Shown here: piece by piece, positions 35,152-47,474 of the stretch
Layout of the letters: each line of letters starts with the position of its first letter
How positions within the stretch are numbered: the first letter of the stretch is position 1
Source: Viridothelium virens
Taxonomy: Eukaryota; Ascomycota; Dothideomycetes; Trypetheliales; Trypetheliaceae
Reading direction: 5' to 3'
Assembly (NCBI GenBank): GCA_010094025.1
Contig: ML991773.1
Span: 434,001 to 498,000, forward strand
DNA length: 64,000 bases
Notes under the pieces: generated by a model
Databases searched by the model: none
What the model was told of the DNA's origin: nothing
The model's input: the letters and a program-made list of their open reading frames with translations, nothing else
Translations under genes and position numbers: made by a program

Positions 35152-36017
35152 TCCATTCACGAAAAGAATTGTATCATAGTTTGGCGAGCAGTTTTCCTTG
35201 GGGTTGCTTGAGGCAAAAAAGGTCAGATCAGCATTATCCAAATAATTGCATCAGCTCCGGGTTTGGAGCTTGCATGTCGGGCCTGTTTGCTTTGTTACCT
35301 TTGGTGGCCTTGTTTATGAGCTTATTTAGAAACGACCCTCTCAATTTTCTTTTTACTTCTCTGCTGGGAGTCAATGGCTTTCCTTTAATTACAAGGGCGG
35401 GTCATTCCTGGCCGCGTGTGGGATCTACATGTCTTGTGGGCAATGGAGCTCTGACGAATGCGACGACGGCATGAAGGGGCGAACAGGGGGCATGTACAAT
35501 ACATTTGACTGTTTACAGCAGGATTGCACACCAGGCGCATGCGGGCGACTGTTTATTAGGGGTGAACATAGACTTTCATTTCAATTTGATCTTCGATTCT
35601 CGGAATTTTGACGATCATGTTTGCTATTGAAACTTGATACCGCAGAGAGGCAGAGGGGCAAAGTGATTGTCAAGCGGCTCTCGGTGGGCTTATGCGGCCT
35701 CCTGCACCGTAGTGATGGCGACCAGTCTTGTCGTTGCAACGTAATCACTGCGAGCGATCCTCGCCCTCAGCCCCCTCTAACGTAATCGTCTCGTCGGTCT
35801 ACCGTCAAGCGAAGAAAAAAAGCCATCGGTAGCACGGAGGACCTGGCACCCTGGCCTGGTCCCGCACGAGCTTGTCGAAATCGCCGGTAGTGCCCGGTTT
35901 GGGGACGTTACATCACTGAGCCCTGCATCCAGATACTCTTGCCCAAGCTTACCGTAACCACCCTCCATCTTCAAACCTGTCCTTACCGTGCTCCTTTTCA
36001 CATCGCCAGGCTCCACC
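35152..36017. promoter_or_regulatory. Intergenic: C2H2 gene 3' region and epsin promoter
   Basis: An 866-bp gap between two plus-strand genes. It should contain a long 3' UTR and the epsin promoter. No gene or repeat seen. Confidence 0.45.
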
Positions 36018-37953
36018 ATGTCCAAAGTCGTTCGGAGCGTCAAGAACGTGACCAAGGGCTACTCCTCGGTCCAAGTCAAGGTCAGAAATGGTATGCGACC
36101 TGGTACCCACCTTCAAAGAGGCTTGTAATTGACAGCTTTAGCGACGAGCAATGATCCCTGGGGGCCTGTCGGCAGTGACATGGCAGAAATCTCTCAGTTG
36201 ACCTTCAACAAGTGCGCAAATATCGATGCATCAATTTCGAATTCCAACTGACCGCTATGCAGCTCAACGGACTTTTACGAGATCATGGACATGCTGGACA
36301 AACGTCTGAACGATAAAGGCAAGAACTGGCGTCATGTTCTCAAGTCGCTCAAGGTGCTCGACTACTGTCTCCACGAGGGGTCTGAGCTTGTGGTGACGTG
36401 GGCTCGCAAGAATGTCTACATCATCAAAACCTTGAGGGAGTTCCAGTATATCGATGAAGATGGTCGGGACGTGGGTCAGAATGGTACGATGCAGTCGCAT
36501 AACCAAGGAAACTTCAATATCAGGTTACTGACGAGAAATTGTCCCAGTGAGAGTCTCCGCCAAGGAACTGACATCACTCATCCTCGATGAAGAGAGACTG
36601 CGCGCTGAGCGGCAGGACCGAAAGTCGTGGAAGTCTCGCGTCACTGGAATCGACGAATTTGGGCCTGGAGGAGGATATGCCGGTGGCAGCGATCCTGGAC
36701 GGAACCGGCCTCGAGACCGCAACCGTCGAGGGGAAGAGGAAGATGATTTGGAATACCGTCTGGCAATTGAGGCCAGCAAGAATGAGGCAGAAGAAGACAA
36801 GAAGCGACGTGAGCGTGGTAGTGGCGCACCAGCGGATGACGATGACCTTGCAAAAGCCATCAAACTTAGCAAAGAGGAGGAAGAACTACGACGACGGGAA
36901 TTGGAAGAACAAAATGCCTCTTCGCTGTTCGACGACACTCCTGCGCAACCTGCTCAGTCGCAACCAACCGGGTATAACCAAGGCTATCAACAGCAAGGAG
37001 CTGTTGACTGGTATGGAAATCTTGTGGATCAGCAGCAACCACAGAATACTGGCTATTTGAACAATGCGTATGCACAGCCGACCGGTATTCAGTCTCAGCA
37101 GACGGGATTTCAAAACGGTTTTGGTACTGGATATCCAGCTAGTTCGCAACCGGGCTTCGACCAATTTGGTCAACAACAGCAGCAGCAGAATTACGTTCAG
37201 CCTCAACAGACCTCATTCAATCCCTGGGCCTCTCAAGCCAATGGCTACAACCAGCAACCACAGCAGCAGCAGCCCCTTCAGCAGCAAAGCACACTCCAAC
37301 CCGGCAACAACAATCCATGGGCCACCTCCAACCAAACCTCCCTCGACTCCGTCCGCCCGCAGCCCACCGGCTCAAACAACCCCTTCGCCTCCTCCTTCTC
37401 CCGCCCACCACCCACCCAACAGCAATCCACACCAACCCTCTCCACCCTCCAAGAACAAAAGACCCAAACCCAATTCAACCCGCAACCCTCCTTCACCTCC
37501 TCCTTCCCCTCCACCACGCCATCACAACCTCAACCCCCGCGCAAAGACACCACAAACCCACAACACGCCCAACTCAACGCCCTCCTCGCCACCGGCGAGG
37601 GCCAAGACACCTTCGGCAACGTCGGCAACCTGCGCATCCCCGCGCAGCACACCGCGCCGGGCACCTTCATCAACTCGGCGGGCCAGGGCAGCATGGGCAA
37701 GCTGCAGGCGAGCCAGACGGGCAACAATCCCTTCTACACCACGGGTGGTGCTGGCCCCGCGCAGTTTGTGCCGCAGCAGACGGGGTTTATGGCGAGTAGT
37801 CAGACGGGACCGGCGGGTGGGTTGGGTGGAGGAGGAGGGGCGCAGAGGACGAATCCGTTTGGGGGCGCGGGTGGGCAGCAGCAGCAGGGGCAGCAGGGCT
37901 ATGGGCAGGGCTATGGGCAGGGGCAGGGGGGTGGGAACTTGATAGATTTTTAG
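36018..37953 (+). CDS. ent1: Epsin (ENTH-domain endocytic adaptor)
   Basis: Clathrin adaptor that binds PI(4,5)P2, ubiquitinated cargo and EH-domain proteins at endocytic sites (family knowledge). Four exons, 36018-36090, 36142-36211, 36263-36483 and 36548-37953, give 589 residues. The ENTH domain covers about 1-150 (MSKVVRSVKNVTKGYSSVQV, TSNDPWGPVG, DMLDKRLNDKGKNWRHVLKS). Two ubiquitin-interacting motifs follow: DLEYRLAIEASKNEAEE and DDLAKAIKLSKEEEEL. The rest is Gln/Pro/Asn-rich with three NPF motifs (SNNPFASS, GNNPFYTT, RTNPFGGA) for EH binding, two NPW, and repeated QxTG motifs of the kind Ark/Prk kinases use. The last residues GNLIDF form a C-terminal clathrin box. Codon use becomes C-rich in 37300-37640, producing long shadow frames in other phases. 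Confidence 0.95.
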
Positions 37954-38507
37954 GAGGATGCTGGAGAGGAGATCGGAACTGGATGGTCGTAGCGGTGGTG
38001 GTATCAGTGGGGGAAGATGATGGGGACTGTTGGAGGAAGAGAGGAGAAGGGGCTTGCGATTGCTGCTTTTTCCTTCATATTCTCTGCGGACTTTCGGTGC
38101 ATGGAGAAGCGTAGGGATGGGAGGGATGTGCAAGCTGAACTAAGTTTTTTTTATCGCCTTTTCCTAACGATTTCTTCCTCAACGCCGAGGCTGACATGAG
38201 TGGGTTGCTGCGCACACCCGGCGTCCTCCTTTTCCCCCGATGAATGGCATGCAGAAAAAGTGAATTGGGTTGATTGTTCTCAGGTAGAGAGATATAAGGC
38301 GGGGGTAGTATTGTGATAAGTGCTATTTCGCGACGGTAGCAGTCATCGGTTTGATCAGAAACAAATTGCTCTTTTTATGTGTTCCGGGTCACGCATATGT
38401 GAGCAATTATCTAGAGATGAGTTGCGATTCATCCTCAAATTATTCTAGCATCATTCTCCTTTCACTATATACATTCCACAATGCTAAATAACATCTCATG
38501 CACGACA
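37954..38507. other. Convergent 3' region, epsin / FAD oxidoreductase
   Basis: A 554-bp gap between two stops, presumably both 3' UTRs. Nothing further recognised. Confidence 0.5.
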
Positions 38508-40410
38508 TCAGAGTGACCTCCCAGCCTCCCTCTCCTGCCTCCATGTCGTCCTCTCTTCCGACACGACACCGGGTCCAGCGTACATACTCCCATATTCATT
38601 TCCCGTCGCCCAGTTTTTGCCCGGTCCATCTGGCGTCGCCCGCTTCTTGTACCACCGCCCATAAGTCAGCAAGTAGTACAGACGGAACGCTAACAGCGCA
38701 AACTTATCCCGCTCTAAATCTTCTGGGTACGTCGCACCCAGGTCCACTGCGGCCGCAATCCCACTAATGACCGCGACCTCATGCGCATTGACGAGTGTCC
38801 AAGATGCCGCGAATCGGGTGTGCTTCCTCCCGTTCAACAGCCACATCCAGGGGACCACGAAGAGGTAGTGCGTGTACGAATGACAGAGCTGATGCCACCA
38901 ATCCTTGCGTATAATCTTGCTCTCATCGATCTCATCGAGCGACCACAACTTGCTATCGCGGTGTTTGTTAAGGAAGATGGTCTGGAAGACGTGGCTGTCG
39001 AACGGCTGCTCCGGCGGGAACTGGGCCTGATAATTGGAGCAGTCAAAGCACATCTCGATCTTGGTGAGGTCTGACGGGTACATCTTGATGTAGTACATTG
39101 GCCGGAAGGACGTCTTAGCGTACTCAAGCCGCGAGGTCTGTGGGCTGCCGGACAACGAGGAGACGGCTTGGTCCGGATTATAGAAGTTTTCGTAGTGTTT
39201 GCGCATATAGTCGCTGTCAGAGTGAGTCACTGTGATGTCGTCGGCGAACTTGGCGCTGCCGAGGACTCGGCGCTCGCGTCGGCTTGACGTTCGGCCTAGG
39301 ATGCGTTTCGCAGTGTCGGCACTGGAAGGGGTCGAGGGTCAGTAAGTGGTGATAGCTAGGGAGGATGTAATGGAGACGTACAGGACGCAGAGGACTAGCT
39401 CATCGTATTCTTCTTGATGCTCCTCGGCATCAGCATCCGCGTTGTTGTCTGGATCTGTATCAACCCAAGCGCTATTTGGATTATGACCGTCCTTGTATGG
39501 CGTTCTCTTAATCAAGCGTACGATAACGCCGTTCTTGTCTCGTTTGACCACTTCGGTGAGCTCCGTGGATAACCTGACGTTGACACCTCGATTCTCAAGA
39601 TCGCGTTTCCAATCGCCGTAGAAGCTACTAAAGTTAGGAAATACCACCATAGGTGGCAAATTGCTCGCCACACTTTGCTTATCCACGGGATACCACATTC
39701 CATAAGTTGGACTCGTACATAACCGCTCCAGGATCATGCTAGGAACATCAGGAGTATAATTTCCAGTACCAAGGAAGAGAGCAATCATGGGCAAGGCGAC
39801 AGAATTGGCAAATTCGTACGAGAAGCGCCACAGCTTCATGAGATATTTGATGGGAAGTAGAGCAAAGAAGAGCTCAAACATTCGTACTGTTTTAATCATC
39901 GTAGCGAACCGTTTGACCTCCTTCTGATGTTTCTCGAGCAACCTGGTAGGATATACGTTCGTCCAGAAGTTTTCATCTTTGCCAAACGAGACCTGAAGAC
40001 CTGTTAGAGGACTGACTAATGAAGAAGACTTTGTGTGTACACCCACTTGAAGATTGACCGGATCTGCGTGATGGCCTTGACGTGCAAACATGGTCAAAGT
40101 ATGATGGAAGATATACGATCCCCCCTGCACACCTTGGTTGAGCCAGCTGGCGCCATACTTTTCCTTGTCGATGGGTATCGAAAAAGCTTGACCACCGCAA
40201 TAATCAACAGCATCAATCATCGTCACGTCAAACTTGTCGGGATGCTGTGCCAGGTGGTGAGCACAGGACATACCTAAGTAGGCACATTCAATCAGCTCAA
40301 GCTCTCGTCCCGTACACACGTTGAGGATCGCACATACCTGCTGCACCTGCTCCAACCACCAAAACTCTCTTCCTCTTGCCAGACTTTCCATCCTCGGCTT
40401 TGTTTGCCAT
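38508..40410 (-). CDS. FAD/NAD(P)-binding amine-oxidase-like oxidoreductase
   Basis: Flavoprotein of the predicted NAD/FAD-binding (amine oxidase superfamily) type; the substrate is unknown. I reconstruct four exons, 40338-40410, 40047-40273, 39382-39992 and 38508-39321, giving 574 residues in frame. The dinucleotide motif VLVVGAGAAGMSCAHHLA is built across the first intron (donor GTATGT, 64 nt). Next come the flavin block YCGGQAFSIPID and WLNQGVQGG, then a possible membrane-associated stretch (FFALLPIKYLMKLW). The second half has DELVLCVLADTAKRILGRTS, matching the fungal family, then a long C-terminal domain with many Trp/Tyr (IRKDWWHQLCHSYTHYLFVV, WMWLLNGRKHTRFAASW). The 54-nt second intron is 3n long and stop-free, so its retention would add 18 residues. 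The start at 40410 gives a short lysine-rich lead. Confidence 0.8.
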
Positions 40411-41129
40411 GTTGAAACGTGACGAAGATGCACGAGACTGGAGCAAGGGTTCTGGGGAATTCGGCATATCCACAGACGGTGAGGATGGTCAATGGGGCCA
40501 GAAGCGCATCGTGTCGCGCAAGGGCAGTTCATGTGGAATGAAGAATGCCATGACTTGGATGTGGAGGTCGCGTGGCGTGTTCGGTCTGGTCGTCATCGAC
40601 TCCAAAGGAGGCATGGCGTCGAGGAGCGAAAGAGATGCATTGACGTCGGTATCTCGACTTTAGTTAGCGCCCGCAAGATCTACGATCGGCCAGATTGCCG
40701 AGATACTAAAAGAGTAAAAAGCAAGTTGGCTGGATTGCAGTGACAACCTAGGCACCTAAGGAACATCGCAAAATGGGGTATTTTCATCGTTGTTCTACCT
40801 AGTCCACAACCTTCATCCACGCCTCTGTAGGGACAATCCCGCTGTTCGTCCTTGTCCACGGCCTGTAGCAAAGACCAGTGACAAGTCTATTCCTGCACGA
40901 CTACGCCAAGGTACCGATTCCTTGAACAGCTCAGAAATACTCCTCCTCTACAATGAGCTCAACCTCATCTTCGTAAAGAAGTCTCGTGTTTTTCTTATAG
41001 GCCATAAATCTGCCACCCGTCAAACCCTTCTCCCTTCATATCGTCGTCATGCTCCCTGCTTGAAGACCTCGTCTCATCTTGAAAGTATTGTGTACGCACG
41101 GCACGATCCGTACGCAGGTCTTCATCGAG
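40411..41129. promoter_or_regulatory. Intergenic: FAD oxidoreductase promoter and crm1 3' region
   Basis: A 719-bp gap between two minus-strand genes. Open frames of 60-140 codons occur on the plus strand but lack family features. Confidence 0.45.
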
Positions 41130-44100
41130 TCACAGTTCATCATCGTCGATTTCGGAGGGCTTCAGTAGGCCTCCAATTTTCATGGCACGCTCGCGTTCCT
41201 GCAACTTAGCATCCGTCGCCGCCTGCTCTCTCTCCTCTGCAAATAGTTCGGCGTTGTCACCAGAAAATTCCTTCAATTGGATAAGGAAATCTCGAAGAGT
41301 GAGCTTAAAGCGAGGCAGGTCGTTGTTGTTTGCAGATAGACTGTCGATGAAGCTCTTGATTTGAACACTGTATCGAGAGTAAGTTCTGTCTATAATTCTT
41401 TTAGAAAAGATAGGCTTACGCTTGCAAATTAGGGAAAGCATTAGTGAGAAGACTTCCGACGAATTCGCGCAGAAAATCCTTATTTGATGTGCCATCTGGA
41501 GCCTGACCGGATTGATAGATTGGGCCCTGCAGTTTTCCAGAGTCAACGAACCAGAACATCTTGGCAAGCAGCATCGATTGAGATTTAAAGCCAGCCTTGT
41601 GGTCCGAATCGGTAAGTACAAAGAATACGTCCTGTAATATCGTCGTAAAAAACTGCTGGAAGAAGGCATTGCATGTGTGGGGATCAGTGTCTGCCATGTT
41701 TGACATGAGTTCGAGGCACATGTTGAGTCCAGCCGATTCTACGTCCCGGTTGTCGTGCTTGCTGGCCCACATGCAGGCATCGATGACAAATTTGAACTGT
41801 CGATTGTCGAGCTGTAATAGAGCATTGAAACATCGCAGATTAATGGTCCGGAGAAGCTTGAAGAATTCCACGCGATGCTCGGGGTATTCGGAGAAATCTT
41901 TGTTGATCATGTCAAGGGTACATTCAAAGACATTCTCCATGATGGTTGGAATGAGATCTTCCATCTGAACCTATCACTGGTGTCAGCTTTCGGTTCTGTC
42001 GCCTCCAAAGCGAGCCCAACCATATGCTTGCTTAGATTAGGTCTCCAACGTACATTCAGTTTATTGATAATGGTCGTCATCACGTTGAGCACCTCCGCTT
42101 CTCGTGCATCAGGGACATTTCGTTTGTAGTCATTTAACACTGCCTCGAGTAGCTGCGGTACGAGCATGGTCCGAACCATTTCAAGATCATCGGCCTTTTC
42201 AACGTAGATATTTACGAGTTTGAGGATTTCTTTCTTCACTGTTCGCAGACCCCGGACCTTTGGCATCTTCGTTGCAATATTTCCTGGAGCGGTCAGTAAT
42301 GCTCAAATCTTGGGCCGCCAAAAATGGGTTGCGAAATAGTGGCCAAGATTGCATACCTTCCCGTTGTACTGAGTTATCGATTAGCTCGCTGCTGTGGCGA
42401 TACATGGTCAACATATCAAGATAAATTCGGCCGATCTGTGACTGAAAGTAGGCTCCAATGGAGCTACATGCTGAGACATTCGTCTTCATAATGTTGCCAA
42501 TCACCTTGATGGTTTCGCCATCTTGCAAAATGTTTGGATCCTTCTGGGCAGACTGGATGATCTGGTCCCACTGCGAAATGTTAGAATAGGCTCACTGAAG
42601 ACTTGATTCCTTACTTACTGCAGCGTTGGGCAGCGACATTAGCTCTGAAATCAGACGCTCTTGGATGCCCTTCTGACCCTGAGCGCTGATCATGTATCCG
42701 CAGGCTTCATAGAAGGTATGAACTTGCTGAGGTGAGAGGTCACAGGTGATCTTGCGCATGTTCCGGACAATTTCGTCAATAAAAGGCTCTGTTTCGCCAG
42801 GCTGGAGGGCAACAAAGTGACGCTTGCACTTATTGGCGATCTTGATGAACGTGTCACAAGCCATATCCTGAACCCCTGATGAATGGAACAATGTGTAAGC
42901 GGTCACTGTTACGTGAGTGGTCGAGACTGAGAGCGAAGAAATTTACCTTCGTGCGTCTCATGCATGAATTCGAACAGCTTGTTGACCACAGTCTTGAGAA
43001 ATTTCCAGTGAGCTTTGAGGAATCGGGGATACTGGCCAACAATGTACATGATATTGCTGGCGACGACAGCCTTGTTGTCTTTTCCTCGCTTCATCTCCGT
43101 CAGGCCGAGCAGGTCCTTGATGACAGTGACCAAGAATCGCTTTTCGGTCTCCTCGTTCATTGCGCCCGCAATCGAGCCAATAGCCCAGCAGAGTGTATTG
43201 CAGTTGGCCCAAGACCATTCCGAGCCATCGACTTGTTTAGCCAACTTATCCGACATGATATGTTCCGTATCGACCACATCGAGATGTGTCAATAATACGA
43301 GGCACTCACGAGTCGTCTTGTATAGCTGGATCGTGTCGCTTTCTTTCACGAACTCGCGAACAATTTCGCCCTCATCGTTTTCGACAATCAAGACCTCTTC
43401 CGGTCGGACCATCTTCTCAATCATGACTTGTCTCAAATGCGTCAATACTTCGCCATATTTGTGCTTCCTGAGTGGATAGTTTGCGAGCACATTTGGGTGA
43501 GGTGCACCACCATTGGAGAGGCCGCTGACACCCATATTGAGAAGAGGATTAATATCTGTGATCGGGAGCTGTTGCATCTCATCATATAACTCGCTCAAAA
43601 GCTTGGTCCAGTAGTCTAGGCAGATCTTGAAGATCTCTCTATCATCAATTTGGCTGATGCGGATCAGATAAAAGTGGCCGTGGCTGAGAAAATCCCGATT
43701 TGGAAGGGTTTCGATCACCTAGAGTTTCATAGAGTTAATCACTTCATCGAGAATGTTCATGCTAGGCGATACTGACACTCAAATGCATCGAGAAGAAGTT
43801 GCAAAGGAACAATGCCAGATTCTGTACAAACTCTTGGTCTCTGCTGTTGCTTGAATTATAGGTATCCTTCAGATTCATGGACAAAGGTATTATCTTTGAT
43901 ACCGTCGTCAGAGCCTCAGTGAACATCTGCACCAGCTTGTCATTGTAGATTGGCTCTGTGTGAAGACTGGCAATTTCCGTGAGGCACTTGAGGGTGATAT
44001 TACGGAATTCCGGGGTCTCAAGAAATCTACTCCGTAATGTCTCTATGAGACTGACGCCACTGGGAGGTGTCTCGAAGATGAATCCCAGTGGGATCCAGTT

Positions 44101-44959
44101 AAGGAAGCGAAGCAAGGTCTCTAATGTGGCCTTGATGAGACTGACAGAGTCTGCAGTCCGCAGAACCTCCGTACAAAGCTGATAGATCGAGGTAAACTCT
44201 TCGCACATGGACTGCTTCAGTTCCTTTTGTTTTGTCGAAGTCATCTGGTCGGCAGAGAAATCAAATACTTCCTCGGATAGAAGTCGTAATATGGCCATGT
44301 TGTTCTCGCAGATGGGTAGGCTGCTGTGGCACGATGAGATGATTTCATTGATAAAATTCGGCCAGTTATGGGGCCATTCTTGTTTTAAGATATTGACAAG
44401 GACGAGATTTAGCTTGCTGACAAGGGTATGTTGACTCTTCAAGCTCTCTTCGGTACTTGAATTCTGGATGATGAAATTGACGACGAAATTGCGAATGCCT
44501 TATAATCATTAGTTGAGGCGCTTGGGAACCTAGGCTCGGAGTATGTTACCTTGACATTGGTCGCGGGGCAATACCTTCCAGCGCGTGTTGATAACTTGGT
44601 CAAGTACCTGAAGGCCGAGGTCTATGAGTCTGTCAGCTAATGTACCAATCCATGTAGAGATAAATTTCCATACACTTTGTCTGTGGATAAGCTGCGTCTT
44701 GAAGAATCTTGTCCACTAACAACCACGCGTCCGGATTTTCTTTGAACTGTCGCAGTGCTTAGTATTGTCCATCCGGCCGGGAGATGGAGTATACTGTACT
44801 TGATTAAGAGTAGCCTGCGCTTGCTTTTGCTAATAAAAACATAGAGTCAGTCTTGGTCCACTGAAGGGTTTGTGGCTTGGCTCCACAACATACCGTGTCG
44901 CCTCTGCCTTCGTAGAAGGCCCGGACTGTAGCGTCCAGTTCATCGATGGACATCGACAT
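41130..44959 (-). CDS. crm1: Exportin-1 / Crm1
   Basis: Karyopherin that exports leucine-rich-NES cargo with Ran-GTP (family knowledge). About ten exons encode roughly 1070 residues. First exons: 44894-44959 ([22 protein letters not shown]), a 30-nt exon 44800-44829 ([10 protein letters not shown]) and 44674-44746 ([20 protein letters not shown]). HEAT repeats continue with [20 protein letters not shown], the cargo-groove block [20 protein letters not shown], and [20 protein letters not shown]. In the groove the leptomycin-reactive position is Thr ([12 protein letters not shown], codon 43098-43100), not Cys. The C-terminus [20 protein letters not shown] and [12 protein letters not shown] is classical. 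Only the first exon borders were verified; the remaining introns are clear from frame breaks near 41400, 41970, 42050, 42285-42350, 42540-42620, 42880-42950 and 43720-43770. Confidence 0.94.
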
Positions 44960-45544
44960 CTTGAAAGCAACGATCGCGACGACCAGAGATGCTCAGAAGA
45001 CGCAGACGCTCACGGGGAGCGCCCTCAGTTGACGGATGGATTTATCATGCGACTGTCGCGGTTCAACTATCTCTTGAATTGAGGGTTGAGGCGGGGCGGG
45101 CTAGGTGAAATACCGCAACGGAGGGCAGATTGGAGAAGCGTGCTGCAGATGTATCAGCTAGCAGGCGGCAGCCTACAGAAGGTGATGACGCCGGCAGAGA
45201 ACGTGTTACGAGCAAAGTGAAAGGGCGAGAGTATGGAAATGTGGTGCCGCGAAGGTGGGCTAACTATCCACCACTTTGACTACGCGTTGAATGCTGCGGC
45301 GGGAGCGAAGCTAGCCACCCTGCCACTACATTAGAACTAGCGGGGCGGAAAGCGATGGAGTCACCTGACCCATGACATACCTCAACTAGAGCCGCAATCG
45401 CACCCTAGTTGTTTTTCTGCACATTACCGCCTATAGACTTTCCTTGGTCCCTCCACTTCCCCACCAAGCCAACTTTGTTCTCTACAATTCTCTGCCCAGA
45501 TTTGAGTCCCTACTACCTGATATTGCTTGTACAGTTCATAGAGT
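44960..45544. promoter_or_regulatory. Bidirectional promoter, crm1 / ypi1
   Basis: A 585-bp gap between divergent genes. A pyrimidine-rich stretch precedes the ypi1 start (about 45410-45540). No specific element assigned. Confidence 0.5.
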
Positions 45545-46113
45545 ATGACTACTCAAGCAGCTGAGCGAGCTCCTCGCAATGCGACGACTACCACTACAGC
45601 CACCGCAACAACAACGGGCAGTCCTGTCAATAGTACCAGTAACCCCTCTGGTACACTCCGCCTTCGAGCCGTATCCACAGAGAACAGGCATATTAAATGG
45701 GCAGAAGATGTGGTAGATAACGAAGGCATGGGCAAAAAGTCTTCAAAAGGTATCACCAACCTTTTAAAAACGGGTCTGTTGCACTAGCGAACGCTAATAG
45801 CATAACAGTTTGCTGCATATACCACAAGCCACGAGAAGTCGGTGAATCATCGGACGAAGATTCATCGGATTCATCTTCAGATGAGTCAGATAGCGAGCCC
45901 GACACGAGTAGAGCCCATCCCCGAGGCCAAGGTCTTGGAAGGCGACAACATCATCAGCATGACACCCCTGAATTGTCTGAGGGTCAAGCCGGCACTGATG
46001 GCGGAGAGGGCTCAGAAGAGCAGCCTAGGAAGCAAGCCAGATCAAAGCAGGCCAGGCCCAACGCGTACGAAAAAATGCCTAGGAACGTTACGCATAAATC
46101 AAATTCATCTTGA
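45545..46113 (+). CDS. ypi1: Type-1 protein phosphatase regulator Ypi1 (PPP1R11/inhibitor-3 family)
   Basis: Small disordered nuclear regulator of protein phosphatase 1 (Glc7) (family knowledge). Two exons, 45545-45749 and 45809-46113, give 169 residues. The N-terminal 35 residues are Thr-rich. The family core runs from the PP1-docking segment [19 protein letters not shown] through [20 protein letters not shown], built across the 59-nt intron with the Cys pair intact. An acidic Ser/Asp tract ([19 protein letters not shown]) follows, then a basic C-terminus with [18 protein letters not shown]. All expected family features are present. Confidence 0.93.
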
Positions 46114-46944
46114 GATGGACAAATTTCTCTTGAATGTTCATTTACGATGCTTGGCAGATATTGAGGGTCAGAGATTATCATAATCTATTCAGCGTAAGTA
46201 CGGCTCGAAAGTCTCTTTGAAAGTGATAGCAATCACGCTCAGTGCTTTGCCAATATACTCTTTGAAAGCGATGCACAAAAGCTATAGGCATCAACCCTCT
46301 GATTCGTATGGCATCACTAACAGAACCTAGACCCGGCTGCAGACACACACGCTATGGTAGTCCCCAATGAATAGCATCTTGACAACGGCTTTTCGTGACG
46401 TTGGCAAGCTTTCCCCAGGATATTGGTCAGTAAAGAGCCGCCGTCATTCTCATGCGTATAATCTGGCGAACGAGCACAGCAGTTTCCATGTATACCATGT
46501 GCGATAGGGCTGAAACAAAAAGGTCCGTTACTTGGCGTGGCTGTCGACAAGTTCAAGACCTCTGAAGGAGATTTTGAATACATTCTGAGAGCCTACATCG
46601 AACGGGAAAGGGTACTGCACGAAATACAGTACCTCCAATCTCAACGAAGACCTCTGGCGTGCTGTATTGACTCCGGTCTTCCCAATGGGACAGCCTATGG
46701 GCCTTTTCCGAACCATGTTGTAAACCTCTGAGGTAGCCTCGTGATGTGGAAATAATCGGCGCATTGGTGCGCATCGTGGCACTTTGATAATGTCTGCTTG
46801 TATCGGGAGCTACTCGTGGTACCTTGTCGATGGATCTTGACCGAATTGATAATGAATTCAAGCCTATCCAGCAGGACAGCCCGTATGAGTAGCCAGAGCG
46901 CTACGAAACTGAAGGCGGCCCAAAGCCAGGTGAGCAAAGCTTTC
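46114..46944. other. Convergent 3' region, ypi1 / dad2
   Basis: An 831-bp gap between two stops. Overlapping frames of 60-100 codons occur on both strands. One minus-strand frame (from about 46958) reads like a short membrane helix (FSFVALWLLIRAVLL), but it begins at a GTG inside the dad2 coding end and has no ATG, so it is not called. Confidence 0.45.
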
Positions 46945-47474
46945 TCAGTCGTCTGCACCCTCCGCTGCCCTTTGAGTGACAGCGGCAGCTTGGTTGGTGG
47001 GAACGCGCACCAGCGTCTGCGGTAGAGGCACGTCTTTCTCCGTTCGCTCTTGTTCCTCTGTGTTGTCCTTAGGCTTTGGTATTTTCTCTAACAATCGAAT
47101 TCAGTGTTTGCTTGAAAGCCTTGTGTAGGAATGACCCACGTGATGCCATGTGTATAGCGCGTAGAACGTTGTGCCAATTTGATAAGACGGCAGCAACAGC
47201 TGATGGTCACAAAGAATCAGTCGACCCTAATCGGTCATGCATATGGTTACTTACCTTCTGTCCCATCCGTCAATGTAGCCAATTTCTCCTCCAGGGTTTC
47301 CATCTGTGTCGCAAGGCCTGCGCTCAGATCTCGCAGTTGCCGAAGATTCTCAAGCTCGACCTTTTTCTCATTGATGCGTGCGAGCAGGACAGGAGATTGG
47401 CCAGAGGCAGCCTGGGAACCCGAGATTGATGGATGACGCAAATGCGGAGGGAGAGTTCGGCCGGTGAACGCCAT
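46945..47474 (-). CDS. dad2: DASH/DAM1 complex subunit Dad2
   Basis: Subunit of the fungal DASH ring that couples kinetochores to microtubules (family knowledge). Three exons, 47255-47474, 47140-47199 and 46945-47087, give 140 residues in frame. The N-terminus (MAFTGRTLPPHLRHPS) leads into the Dad2 coiled coil ARINEKKVELENLRQLRDLS and MEKLATLTDGTE-like text read as METLEEKLATLTDGTE. Exon 2 continues AVAAVLSNWHNVLRAIHMAS. Exon 3 carries the fungal-specific KIPKPKDN motif and a VPLPQTLVRVPTNQ tail. The 52-nt second intron keeps the frame if retained, but ends in an alternative C-terminus. The gene is 311 bp head-to-head with shugoshin. Confidence 0.9.

Noticed and set aside
37064-38133. Long Pro/Arg-rich frames on both strands over the epsin 3' half
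   Set aside because: Shadows of the C-rich epsin codon use; the NPF motifs and clathrin box fix the real frame.
46695-46958. Minus-strand frame with one hydrophobic helix
   Set aside because: No ATG, starts inside the dad2 coding end, and has no similarity I recognise.
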